Shown: piece after piece, positions 11,382 through 22,042 of the stretch | Numbering within the stretch: position 1 is the first letter of the stretch | Layout: each line of letters starts with the position of its first letter | Source of the DNA: Linanthus parryae | Lineage: Eukaryota; Streptophyta; Magnoliopsida; Ericales; Polemoniaceae | Direction of reading: 5' to 3' | Assembly (NCBI GenBank): GCA_023055425.1 | Contig: JALGPY010000003.1 | Location: 64,836,991 to 64,900,990 of the forward strand | Length of the DNA stretch: 64,000 nucleotides | Notes under the pieces: model-generated | Told to the model about the DNA's origin: nothing | The model's input: the letters and a program-made list of their open reading frames with translations, nothing else | The model's database searches: none | Program-made: the position numbers and the translations under genes

Positions 11382-11506
11382 TATAACTCCTGCTTCTTGT
11401 GTTCGTGAGAAAATAGACTCACAAGACACCCGTGAAGCACAGAGATAAAGAATAAAACTAAAATAAAAGTACTCTAAACTAACTCCTAACTAAATACTCT
11501 ACTGTT

Positions 11507-11531
11507 GTCCCCGGCAACGGCGCAAAAAACT
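11507..11531 (-). other. Gypsy primer-binding site, left copy
   Basis: On the minus strand the sequence after the LTR end is AGTTTTTTGCGCCGTTGCCGGGGAC. The core GCGCCGTTGCCGGGG is typical of the Athila primer-binding site. It is identical to the right copy at 23344-23368 and marks the left limit of the duplicated block. Confidence 0.85.
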
Positions 11532-12409
11532 TGACGCGATTTCTTAACGCATATGCGCAAGTGCACTGTCAAGTAATATAGGGGTGGTATTTCAACCCCG
11601 AGTTATCGATCCCACGAGGACAGACTCGAGACTATTTAATTAAGTTATCAGTTTACAATACGGTAACAGGGAGAAAGAATTGTGATAAGAGAGGTTGTCG
11701 CCCCCAAACAAGCGACATAATTAAAATAACAGCTTACTAATATTTGTGTATTTTTCAATTTTTATAAATAATTATGGAGAAACCAGGCGATCTCTAGATC
11801 ACCTAGGGTTGTAGAAGATTTCTGGATTATCTGAGTAACACGTTAATTTTATCCTAATCAAGTCGGGTAATAGGCTGTGACAACCTCCTGTCGGTCTCAT
11901 GTCATTTTACGTCTCGGCAGACTACAATCTCCTGTCGTTCTCTTGTTATCTACCGGTCTGTTCCAGTAGGCCATCTACTGATACGTTAGCGGGTCCTTTC
12001 GGTTCATCGTTTCACGAAACAGTTGAAAAATCTACCAGATCTACCCACACTAGCCAATCCTATTCACTTCTCCTACCGGTCTCGTTGATTCGTGATTGAT
12101 GCTCATATCTCATCCTAGCTGGTAAAAGTCACTGTCGCGCACTTCACTAGCTAACTAACGGTTTCGGTTAATTACTTCATCCCCACTAATAATTAAGCAT
12201 AGACTACGAACAATTGAATTTGAATAAAATTAACTTTTAAGCATGATTCATCCTAATGAATAAACCTCAGTTCATTGATTAGCAATTCCTACTCTAACCG
12301 CGTCAATAGGCTAGAACCATTAACAATAATCAAGAACTACATTTGTTACAATAAGGAGAAATTAAGATAATCTCCATGAATTCTTCTTTATCTATTTAAA
12401 TCTATATCA
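11532..12409 (-). mobile_element. LTR-A, left copy (Athila-like)
   Basis: On the minus strand it ends in CGCGTCA at 11532, next to the primer-binding site. Its other end is where Copia accessory sequence starts; TGATATAGATTTAAA at 12409 is a plausible LTR start but is not proven. The right copy (23369-24246) is near identical. LTR-A and LTR-B share scattered words (for instance CTCGGTCTCATG or CTGTCGGTCTCATG, and CCTAGGGTT), so they are related subfamilies. An apparent open frame at 11899-12099 is not conserved as a protein. Confidence 0.65.
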
Positions 12410-13022
12410 TCGTCTCTCTTTCTCTCTCTCTCTCTCTCCATTCTCTCTATCTCTTCAAAAACCCTAAACCCTAATGGAGCGCAAATCACAAAGGATTCAG
12501 TAGCAGAGTCAGGGTGATTCAATGAGGAAGAAGAGAAGATCAAATAGAAGGTTAGAGGTCACCATCTCTGAATCAGATTCATAGAAAACTGCCAGCATGC
12601 AAGAATATGCTCCTCCAGCCAAGAAGATTAGAAAGGAGACGAATGTGCAGGAAACAAGGTCTGATTGAGAAGGAACAGGGAGAAAGCAAGAAGGATCAAG
12701 GTGATCAAGCAACATAGAAGAGGAAAGGGGGTGATAAGAAGAAAAATCCAGAAGAAAATAATGATGATCAAACCCCAAAATAAGAAGAAGCCAAAAGAAG
12801 AAAATAAAGGTGACCAGACTCCAAAGAAGAAGACAAGCCTCAAGCACAGTGCAGCGAAGCCAAAGAACAAATGGGTTTCTAGCCATGGTAAGAATTTAGT
12901 GTCTGAATCTTGGTTCATCAATTCTGAAGTTAGGGGTATTTGGATGGATGGTTATGCATCTTCTAAGATAGCATATTGCAGTATGATTTCTGAGGAATTG
13001 TTGGATAAATTGGATATAGACT
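12410..13022 (+). pseudogene. Copia-2 accessory gene fragment, left copy
   Basis: Duplicate of 24247-24858. It includes the (CT)n tract at 12414-12440, the upstream words CCTAATGGAGCGC, and the start of the SIRE-type accessory gene with its basic, Lys-rich N-terminus and the segment SWFINSEVRGIWMDGYASS. This copy has more stops than the right one (for example GATTCATAG at about 12575, where the right copy reads GATTCAGAG). It ends at AGACT (13018-13022), the target site of LTR-B, but here the sequence beyond LTR-B is Gypsy interior, not Copia. Confidence 0.75.
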
Positions 13023-14699
13023 TGACAGCATAAATCTATCTGCTTTTTCGCAAGTGTACGATCAAGTAATATAGAGTATGTATTTATGACTCTGATTGTC
13101 GAACCCACGAGAACAGTTTGAGTTTTACTTGTAAGAATTAGAAATAGATGCAAAGTTATGAAAAGGAGGAAAGTTGGGATGTGGTTTAAATAAACTAGTT
13201 GCAGTAAATAAAACAGTAATTAGAAAATCTTATTTTGTTTGAAGTAATTTTCTGGGAATCTTTGTAATTGCAAAAGTTAATGAATTAAAGATCTAGGTCC
13301 CAGGATCCCCTAGGGTTACTATTCAGCTTGTATAGTTCAACTGATTTCAGAAACACACAGCAGTCTTGTTTATGCCAGCATACCAATGTTGCAATCTCCT
13401 CTCGGTCTCATGCAGCTGTCATTCCCCTGCAGATTCTCGGGTCCTCTGGGTCCTCCAAAATCTGCAGGTTCATTATAAGTCTGCTAGGGTTACAGGCTCT
13501 CCTCTCGGTCTCCCCCTAAACGTCTAGCAGTTGGTCTAATGCTTCTGGGCTAATCCCCTGATTCTTTTCACCTCTCGGTCCATCAAGATAGAGTATTAAA
13601 TCTTGTCTTCTCTTCCTAACTCTCACTGGCCCCTCTCGCGCACCAGATCCTGTCTATAACACTCCTGGGTGATCAGGCAATTCATGCATGCATATAAAAT
13701 CAAAGACAAGATAATAAACAATCCAATTTTGTATTAAGACTTCCAACTAGTCATGCATCTGAAAATCAAACAAACCAAGCTGCTGAATTCATAAACCCTA
13801 GGTTCACCGAGAACCTAGGTAAAAGGTTTAGCTAGCGTACATTATTGAAAAAAAATGTTTCATAAAAGAAAGAAGAAAGATCAAACGTATTTGTGGCTGA
13901 ATACTGAAAACTGCTCCAATCCTGCTGTGCTCCAATCCTGACGGCTCTGGTAGTGGTTCCTGTGATGATGATTGTGTAACCTAATTCTGTGCTGGAACAC
14001 CTTCTATTATACCGCCACAGTCTCTAAACCTGATGCCCGAAATTCCTGTTCTACCCCTGTAAAAACCCGTCCTAGAAGCTTCTGGAAACCTGCTGTGCGT
14101 TCGAACGCAGCTTCCCTGCGTCTAAACGCAGTGCGTCTGAACGCACCACTCCTGCGTCTAAACGCAGTACTTGTTCATTTTCTCCTCTTTTCTCTGGCTT
14201 CTCGGACTCGTGCGTCTGAACGCACCCCTTCGTCTTCGTGGTTGTTCTCGCCCAAACTGACAGTTGTGGAAATTGAAGTCCTGCGTTCAACCGCAAGTTT
14301 GTGCGTCTGAACGCACAGAGTTGTCATTTTTTCCTGCCTTTTTCCTCTGCTTCCTCTGCTTTCGTGTTGTGCGTCTGAACGCAGGGCTCCTGCGTCTGAA
14401 CGCACCACTTAGCTTTTCTGCGTCTTTTTCTGCTCCAAATACTTGATACGCTGTCTTTAGATCCAAGCCAATTCCGTGCATTTCTTGGTACATATTACCT
14501 GCACATAATAACATGTACCCGCGATCATGTCCAATAAACACAATTATGCATGAAATTACTCAAATCTACCAATTATGCTCTCAATGTCTTTGCCTCGTAT
14601 CAAGTGGAAAACAGACTGAAAATGGGCAAAATTAACCCCCACAGGGTTAGAACCAACGGTAAAAAGATGTCCCAAACTAATTCCATTTTCAGGCTATCA
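13023..14699 (-). mobile_element. LTR-B, left copy (3' LTR of the Athila element)
   Basis: Starts on the minus strand TGATAGCCTGAAAATGG at 14699, right after a purine tract read as GTGGGGGTTTTT (14711-14700), and ends GCTGTCA at 13023. Length 1677 bp, the same as the solo copy 24859-26535. Non-coding. The U3 side holds nine near-palindromes of the TGCGTYNRAACGCA type at 14096-14404, in pairs 20-21 bp apart. Confidence 0.85.
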
Positions 14700-16123
14700 A
14701 AAACCCCCACATTAAACTCTGCTCGTCCCGAGCAGACCCTTGCATACAGCCTTGCAGACCCTTCTTTTGCATACTTCAATTGCATACTTTCCCCTTCCAC
14801 ATATTCATGCTAAAGACCAGAAGACTCAACTGGTTTAACTGACTCAGACAAGGAATACACACAAACTGACTCAAGACCAAACAAAAATTTTTTTGGTTGA
14901 GATTGGGCAATCTCTAGAATTAAAAACTGATGTGTCCTTCAATGTTCATTCTACCTCCAGGAAATACCGATAGACAGTCGATTGGTGAGCCTGTTCATTT
15001 CTCATGGTGGAAAATAAGCACGGGCTCCCCTTATTGTTACTTTCGTCTGTGTCCTGAGTAAATCCCTAGTTAACCTACCTTCCGAGCTATTTTCCATCAG
15101 GGATCCTAAGTCTAACAGGTAGGGTTTTTGTATGTAATAGGTAAAGCCAATCCTACTTGTTATGACACCTCACTGTTCCCAACTCACACCCCACACCATG
15201 CCCCCCGAAAACTGTCCAGAACAACTAAGTCCCTGTTTCCCAATTTCCTGAAATCATGGTGCTGATTCGCCGTTCTCGCGGCCACAATTGTGAAGTAGCA
15301 TGTAGTCTAAACAGTGTTCCCTACTCAGCTTGATTTTATTAACTAATACTAAAAATAACTTGAAACAACAAATATATACCTTTTTTTCTCTTTTTTTTTC
15401 AAACAAACCATACGAAAATACAAAAGATTTCAACTAACTAAGCTGGGTAGTGCAATCATAAATCTGTGGGTATGAAGAGTATAAGCTTGTCAGAAATACC
15501 CCCACATTATTCGTTAAGTACTTGATCCTTGTAGTCCAGAAAATAACGTGCTGTCCCTCCTAACCTCCTCATCACCAAAGATGTAGAAATAGGCACGACC
15601 TCCAATTAAAACCTGACAACCCCGAACCCCTGATCTGTGTGAAATAGAAATCACACACGCGACTACTCCTCCCGCGATCACTGTGTAATGTAGTGATTCA
15701 CCTCCTACAAATTAATGTTGTCGCCTCTAACTCACCCTGTCACACCCTCATGCTGTCCAAAACTAATCTGTGTAAAAGCTCTCGTTCCTCTACAACCCTC
15801 CCAGACTCACTCCCTCTGTCATAACGCGTAGTACTGGCCAACTAAACAAGTGATGCATGTCACAAGGAAGGCTTCCTAGACTGCAGTGGCTGTGAATAAA
15901 GGGGCAAATGGCTGCAAATGGGCTAACTATTTGGACCTAAGGCTGAGAAACAGGACGTGAGGTCCGTTATAAGCCAAACACTCCACTGAAAAATGGAGTG
16001 ACCGTGCTGACTCAAAAAATCAAAATAAAATTAAAAATAAACTGAACAAAAGTATGCTGACATGGCTATGCAGGAGGACACGATTCCCCACCCCAACACT
16101 AGAGGTGGCGCGTCCTCGCAACT
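14700..16123 (-). mobile_element. Athila 3' untranslated interior
   Basis: About 1.4 kb between the envelope-position gene and LTR-B. It has CCCCCACATT-type words at 14703 and 15500, and no open frame longer than about 90 codons that looks real. I see nothing else in it. Long non-coding tails after the third gene are normal for Athila-type elements. Confidence 0.6.
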
Positions 16124-17775
16124 CTACTGATCTGGTCTATAACTCGAATCTGTGTTCTCCGGAGTAGACTGGTCAGTCGGCTCAGAAGATGGTTTAGGGG
16201 TCCGCCCTCTGGGTATCTTCCTCGCAGCCTGTCGTGCTGCGGCAACGGTACCAGCGTGGCTGGCACTGGGATGGGCACTGCTGGCCCCTGGGTCTACGTG
16301 CTGTCTGGGTGGGTACTGGGTACCGGGTCTACCGGGGTCACCAATACTGTCGGCATGTTCCGGACTCGGGGTGGGGTCATGGCCAGAGAAGCTGTCATAG
16401 GGCCTACTATCCTCCACTGTCCAACTGGGACAGTTATCACTAGAATAGTGGTCCGGGAAATTGAATTTCTTACCACGCATATTGCTCTGAATCTCAGCGA
16501 GGGCAGCCTCATGAGCTCGCAGTGCAACTGTGTTGGCATGGTAAATGTGCTTCTGGGTCTTGAACAACTTTCCAAGACCCCTGGCCATTTTCTTGACCGT
16601 CCTCACCAGGTAGATCTGCATTTTTCTTGGGCCTTAATTTTCTTTCTGACCCACTCCTCATGCTCAGTCCTCTCCAGGAGCCCAAAAGAACTGCGCCTGG
16701 CCCCTCTGCTGGACTGCCCTAGGTCGGGCTCGGTCTGCCTGGGTTCACTGGAACTAGCAGATCGGGGCAGTCTAAGGGGACCTGGTAAGGCTGGAAAACC
16801 ACCATCACCTGGTGGAGGCGGTGGTGGCATGCCATCACCCCCACCATGAGGCGGAGCACCATCATCATCATCATCATCATCAAAATCGTCCACTTGGACA
16901 TATTCTAGAGGCCCATGCAGAGCCTCGTGTAAAGCACATCTCATCTTGCGGTACTTGCGTACCTAAACCGGTCGGATATCTCTCAGCTCACCAGGAATCG
17001 GCACCTTATAATCCTGTGCCATTTTAGTCAACATCCCCAAAAGACCCAAACCCTTCTTGCTGTGGGACTGTCGTCTTTCCCGAAAAAACTCACAAATAAT
17101 CTCCGGGAGGCTCACAGGCTCACGGGTCAATAAACAGTACACCAAAAGTGAAACATTATAGTCTATCCGGGTCATGTGCTTAATGCCCACAATCCGGTTG
17201 TTGACCCACTCAGTCCACCATCTCGCCTCTCGAATCAAATATGTAGCAGGGACTTTCCGATAAGAAGGACTCCGGTGTGGGTAATACCAAGCAGCCTCTG
17301 GTACACCTGCACACAGGGTGTGAAGGATCTGGTCACTAAGCTGTTCAGAGGGATGACACCGCAGTTCCTGAAACTGACAATCGTCCAAGACCAATTCCAG
17401 ACCCAAACTTTCTCGAATACTCTCTGGGGTGATCCTAATCCAAGTCTTTCTGCAGTAAATCCAGTCAATGGACTGGGCTTCACTGTTCATGCACTGCTGG
17501 AGATTACTGAAAATATCTTTAGCCAGCACAGAACTGACCTGCAGATTGGTAAAGCCGGTAAACAAGTCCCCAAAATGAGGAAAAGTTCTCTCAACGGGTA
17601 TGTCATACCTAATCTTTTTGTCTTGCAGAAAGAAACGGTGGGCTTCCATATTGACAAACCTATGGTCACAGAAATGGTCGAACCTAAGTAGTCTGCAATC
17701 TATAATGTTCAAGGGTGCGATTGCCCTATCTGGCCTCATATATGGTCTGTCCTCATCCATCTCAAAAAATCTCAA
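16124..17775 (-). pseudogene. Athila third gene (envelope-position, plant transposon protein type)
   Basis: Reading leftward from 17775: MRFFEMDEDRPYMRPDRAIA, then FVNMEAHRFFLQDKKIRYD, FTGFTNLQVSSVLAKDIFSN, CRKTWIRITPESIRESLGLE and REARWWTEWVNNRIVGIKHM, a helical region that matches the family often named putative plant transposon protein, found after integrase in Athila elements. A stop at 16963-16965 is followed in the same frame by a low-complexity part with seven Asp in a row (a GAT repeat) and runs of Pro and Gly. A frameshift at about 16610 leads to a last basic then Pro/Ser-rich part ending at 16124. No signal peptide or clear membrane helix is visible. Reading frames on the other strand at 16152-17691 are shadows. 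Confidence 0.7.
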
Positions 17776-18177
17776 ACTAGAAAAATAGAAATCTGCAAAG
17801 AGAGAGAAAAAACAGAACCTGACTACCCGGAGTGAATCTTACGGGTATAGATCCGGAAACTGCTCTCTGAAGCGGATCTAAAATGCTTTGATATGTTGAG
17901 CGTGATCACCCCCACACTGTTTCTGGCAGTCTGGTGTCCTTGCGGTGGTGGTCGGAGTTGTCTGGCGGATGACTGCTGTTGGCGGATGACTGCTGCTGGC
18001 GGCTGCTAGGGCAGAGAGAGTTTCTAGAGAGAGAGAGTTGAAAACTGTTTAACTGGAGTGAAAATGGGTCACTTTCAGCCGTACAGTATATATAGGCAAA
18101 CTCTCAGAAATTGCAAAACAGCCCCTAAAATTCACAATTTTTCAAAATTTTTCAAAATTTTCTGATCTCGCTCGATG
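17776..18177 (-). other. Athila spacer between third gene and palindrome array
   Basis: Non-coding. It holds a short direct repeat (GGCGGATGACTGCTG, about 17962-17998) and a TATATATAGG box at 18087-18096, which could be an internal promoter driving the third gene on the minus strand; the orientation fits poorly with certainty and is an inference. Confidence 0.35.
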
Positions 18178-18721
18178 TGCGTTTGAACGCACCCTCTGCG
18201 TTTGAACGCAGTGCTTAGTGTTTCTGTCAAAATCTTGAATCTTCATGAACTGCGTTTGAACGCAGCCCGTGCGTTTGAACGGAGGACTTGTAGTTTCTGG
18301 AATTTATGGGATTGTTGATGATCTGCGTTTGAACGCACATGCACTGCGTTTGAACGCAAACCTTGTGATTTCTTGATGTTCTGCAATCTTCGGATGAGTT
18401 GCATTTGAACGCTAATGTTGCGTTTGAATGCATGCCTTCGCTCTAGAAACTTTCGTTGATAGTCTTCTGCGTTCAGACGCACCTGTAGCGTTTGAACGCA
18501 CTTCTTTAAAAATTTTCATTTTTAGTCGTCTGCGTTTGAACGCGCCGAACTTGCGTTTGAACGCACATGTGTTAGCCGGAATTCTGTTGATGTTGGTGTG
18601 CGTTTGAACGCACGTCCGTATGCGTTTGAACGCACATAAGTTATCCATAGTTTCTGCGTCTGGGCGCAGTCTTTCTGCGTTCAGTATGCGTTTAAACGCA
18701 GGTCTTTCGCGTTTGAACGCA
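18178..18721. repeat. Array of 17 near-palindromes, TGCGTTTGAACGCA type
   Basis: Copies start at 18178, 18197, 18251, 18270, 18323, 18344, 18400, 18419, 18468, 18487, 18531, 18552, 18599, 18621, 18655, 18687 and 18708. The first 14 form seven pairs with 19-22 bp between starts; pairs recur every 63-77 bp. Spacers between copies show no shared sequence by eye. The consensus is one base from the perfect palindrome TGCGTTCGAACGCA (central CG to TG). Related copies lie in LTR-B. See findings. Confidence 0.9.
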
Positions 18722-18844
18722 CGCCTTGAACTGCTGAATGTTCCCTGAAACACTAAATTCAAAATTAAACCCCTCTACCTCACTTTTCTCTCATATTATG
18801 AACATTTTTATAATAAATAACTAATTATAAAAACGACTATTCTA

Positions 18845-18905
18845 CGTTGGGTTGCCTCCCAACCAGCGCTTGTGATTTACAGTCGACAGCCCGACTTTGT
18901 TACCT
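18845..18905 (-). other. Conserved Athila post-pol spacer word
   Basis: Contains GGGTTGCCTCCCAACCAGCG on the plus strand, a stretch seen right after integrase in many plant Athila/Tat elements. It also occurs at about 10186-10245 in the non-autonomous interior. Its role is unknown; it may be an RNA signal. Confidence 0.6.
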
Positions 18906-18914
18906 CTCTTGTGG

Positions 18915-21887
18915 TCAGGGCAGGTCGAGGTAGATCGCCTCTACCTCTATTATTTCCTGAGGATCTCTGTATGGCTTGATTCTGTTTCCATTCACCTTGA
19001 AAACTGTATTGTCCCTTGGGTTTTCCAGCTCCACTACTCCCCATGATGTAATGTCTTTCACAATGAATGGTCCAGACCATCTTGAGCGCAGCTTCCCTGG
19101 ATAGAATTTCATCATGGAGTTGTAAAGGAGAACCTTCAGCCCAATTTCTATCTTCTTTGGTAGAATGCGATTATCATGCCACTTCTTCGTTTTCTCTTTA
19201 TAGATTTTGGCACTCTCATAAGCTGTTTTACGAAATTCCTCCAGTTCGAGGAGGGCCATCTTCCTTTTGTTTCCAGATAAACTGTGATCCATATTGAGCT
19301 TCTTGATTGCCCAGTAAGATCTGTGTTCCAATTCTACTGGTAAGTGACATGCTTTACCAAAAACAAGCTGGTATGGGGACATTCCCAGCGGGGTTTTGTA
19401 AGCAGTTTTGTACGCCCAGAGCGCATCATCAAGCTTTAATGACCAGTCTTTCCGTCCAGGATTCACAGTTTTTTCCAGTATGCTTTTTATCTCCCTGTTC
19501 GACACCTCTGCCTGCCCATTTGCTTGAGGGTGGTAAGGCAGTGACACCTTATGAATAGACACCCCATACTGCTTTAAAACCTTGGCAAAGACTTTGTTGA
19601 TAAAATGAGAGCCTTCATCACTGACCATGGCTCTTGGTGTTCCGAATCTGGTAAAAATATTGCGCTTGAGGAATCGTTCCACAACTACTGCATCATTCTT
19701 CTGACAGGCCATAGCTTCCACCCATTTTGACACGTAGTCTACTGCCAGTAAGATATAGAGAGTTCCCAGAGAAGAAGGAAATAGACCCATAAAATCAATA
19801 CCCCAAACATCAAGAGGCTCGACCTCTGTCCAAAGTGTCATGGGCATCTCATTTCGCTGGGAGATATTTCATGTGCGCTGGCAACGATCACAGCTCTGTG
19901 CATAATCATGGCAATCCTTGAAAACAGTTGGCCAGAAAAATCCTGACTGCAGTACTTTGTGAGCTGTTCTCGGGCCACTGAAGTGTCCACCACACTGTGT
20001 TGAATGGCAGTGCTGAATTACTTCTAAAATCTCATGACATGGGATGCAACGTCGGAGAATGTTATATGCCCCTTGTTTAAACAGATAGGGATCGTCCCAG
20101 AAATAGTGTCTGCATTCTGAAATAAACTTCTTTTTCTGCCAAGGGGTGATGTCTTCAGGAAGTGCTCCATTGACCAAATAATTGGCTATGGCGTAATACC
20201 ATGGTTGTCTGTTGGTCTTGATCTTCATGATATGCTCATCCGGGAAATTTTCTTGAATTGGCACTAATTCTTCTGTTGGGTTTTCCAGGCGAGAAAGATG
20301 ATCAGCTACCACATTTTCCACTCCCTTTTTATCCCTGATTTCGACATCGAATTCCTGCATCAGCAGAATCCAACGCATCAACCGCGGCTATGCATCCTTT
20401 TTCTCCAGTAAATATTTCAGTGCACTGTGATCAGTGAAGATAATGACGTTTGACCCTACCAGATAGGATCTGAACTTATCAAGAGCAAAAACTACTGCGA
20501 GTAGCTCATTTTCTGTAGTCCCATAATTAATTTGTGCTTCATTCAGGAACCTGCTGGCATAATAAATTACACTGCACACTTTATCCTTTCGCTGCCCTAA
20601 CACTGCGCCCATTGCGTAGTCACTGGCGTCGCACATCAGGTCGAATGGGAGGGTCCAATCTGGCGTTGTGATAATGGGTGCAGTTGTCAGCCTATCATTG
20701 AGTATGTCAAAGGCTTCTTTGCAGGCTTCGTCGAATATGAATGGCACATCTTTTCCCAACAAATTACATAATGGCTTTGTAATTTTGGAAAAATCTTTGA
20801 TAAATCTTCTGTAAAACCCTGCATGGCCCAAAAAACTCTTGATTGCCTTAACTATGGTCGGATATGGTAGCTGTTTAATCACCTCTATTTTTGCCCTGTC
20901 TGCTTCTAGGCCTTTGCTGGAAATCCTGTGTCCCTGCACTATTCCTTTAGTAACCATGAAGTGGCATTTCTCCCAGTTGAGTACCAGGTTAGTCTTTCTG
21001 CATCGAATCAGAACTCTGGCCAGATGGTATAAACAGTCGTCGAAACTGTCCCCAAATAACGAAAAATCATCCATGAAAACTTCCAGATTTTTCTCTATCA
21101 TGTCAGAAAATATGGCCATCATACATCTTTGGAATGTCGCTGGAGCGTTACATAATCCAAATGGCATACGTCTAAAAGCAAACGTTCCATATGGACAGGT
21201 GAACGTCGTCTTTTCTTGATCTTCCGGATTAATGTAGATCTGGTTGTATCCGGAGTACCCGTCAAGAAAGCAATAATAAGCATGATGAGCCAATCTGTCC
21301 AACATCTGGTCCATGAATGGCAGCGGAAAGTGGTCTTTTAGTGTTGCGTCGTTCAGCTTCCGATAATCCATATAGATTCGCCAGCCAGTGACAGTGCGCT
21401 GGGTGATCTGTTCCTGATCAGCGTTCTGTACTACGGTAATACCCCCTTTCTTTGGTACACACTGGACAGGACTAACCCAGGTGCTGTCTGATATGGGATA
21501 TATAATTTCTGCTTCTAGCCACTTCATGAACTCCTTACGTACCACATCTTTCATGATTGGATTCAATCTCCGTTGAGGTTGGATGACTGGCTTCTTTCCC
21601 TCTTCGATTCTTATTTTTTGCATGCAGTAATCATGACTGATTCCCTTCAGGTCAGCAATTGTCTATCCGATAGCTTCTTTATGCTCTCTAAGTACATCCA
21701 GCAGCTTTTGTTCCTGTTCCTGAGATAGAAGAGATGAAACAATTACTGGCAGAGTATTATTTTCACCAATATATGCGTACCTGAGTTGGTCTGGTAGCTG
21801 TTTCAATTCCAAGACTGGTGGTTCCTGAAGTGATGGCACCAATGTCATTTTATGTTCGCCTTCTTCATCCTTATATAGGTGATCCAT
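18915..21887 (-). pseudogene. Athila Pol: RT, RNase H, integrase (three stops)
   Basis: Reading leftward: a leader to 21663 ending EHKEAIG, then a stop TAG where Trp is expected; RT with GWRIYMDYRKLNDATLKDHF, EKTTFTCPYGTFAFRRMPFG and catalytic VFMDDFSLFGDSF (Athila uses FMDD rather than YVDD); RNase H with MCDASDYAMGAVLGQRKDK and TDHSALKYLL; a second TAG at about 20390; then [17 protein letters not shown] and the integrase zinc finger (HCHS...C..C, DRCQR); a third stop TGA at about 19869; and the integrase core with [16 protein letters not shown] and [10 protein letters not shown] supplying the D, D and E. The C-terminal domain ends [18 protein letters not shown]. Almost full length, all catalytic residues kept, so the stops look recent. 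Confidence 0.93.
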
Positions 21888-22042
21888 CTTTATGTTCTCA
21901 TGATCTGCTCAGCTTGGTGCTCCTCTATTTCTTCTGGGTACATGTCCTCAAATTCGCCCCATAAGTTTTCCATCTCCTCACTTTCCAGATCATCAATTAC
22001 CTCCAATGCAAAACAGTTTTCATGACCATAATAATCTGGGAG
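21888..22042 (-). pseudogene. Gag-Pol linker of the Athila element
   Basis: After the protease domain the frame meets a stop (within 22043-22045) and continues as an acidic linker (CFALEVIDDLESEEMENLWG) before shifting frame near 21900 into Pol. In intact Athila elements this region is translated as part of one polyprotein. Confidence 0.6.

Larger units (their letters stand above)
9833..11506 (-). mobile_element. Interior of a non-autonomous Athila-like Gypsy
   Basis: Read on the minus strand, a primer-binding site (11507-11531) is followed by about 125 bp leader, a broken reading frame (11381 to 10399) with no similarity to gag or pol that I can see, and then the word GCGCTGCTTGGGAGGCCACC at about 10210-10190, which matches the post-pol spacer of the Athila element (18845-18905). 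So the leader and post-pol spacer of an Athila-type element are kept while gag-pol is replaced by a small gene. Bases 9833-10130 hold no recognisable gene. No left LTR is seen before the SIRE-like LTR end at 9832, so this copy is cut. Confidence 0.6.

Noticed and set aside
12509..12921. Minus-strand hydrophobic frames rich in Leu and Phe (also 24344-24722)
   Set aside because: Antisense of the Lys-rich Copia accessory gene; the hydrophobicity is an artefact of reading AAG/AAA codons backwards.
16152..17691. Plus-strand open frames of up to 197 codons over the Athila third gene
   Set aside because: Antisense to a gene with recognisable Athila sequence; compositions are mirror images of it.
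18178..18721. CRISPR-like array of palindromic repeats
   Set aside because: Repeat steps alternate between about 20 and 50 bp, spacers are irregular, no cas genes, and the context is a plant retrotransposon.
18227..18762. Minus-strand frames with repeats such as VQTQ, LRSNA and AFKR
   Set aside because: They are three frames of the same palindrome repeat; no start context or homology, and the frame changes along the array.
20839..21219. Plus-strand frame of 126 codons
   Set aside because: Antisense shadow of the Athila reverse transcriptase.
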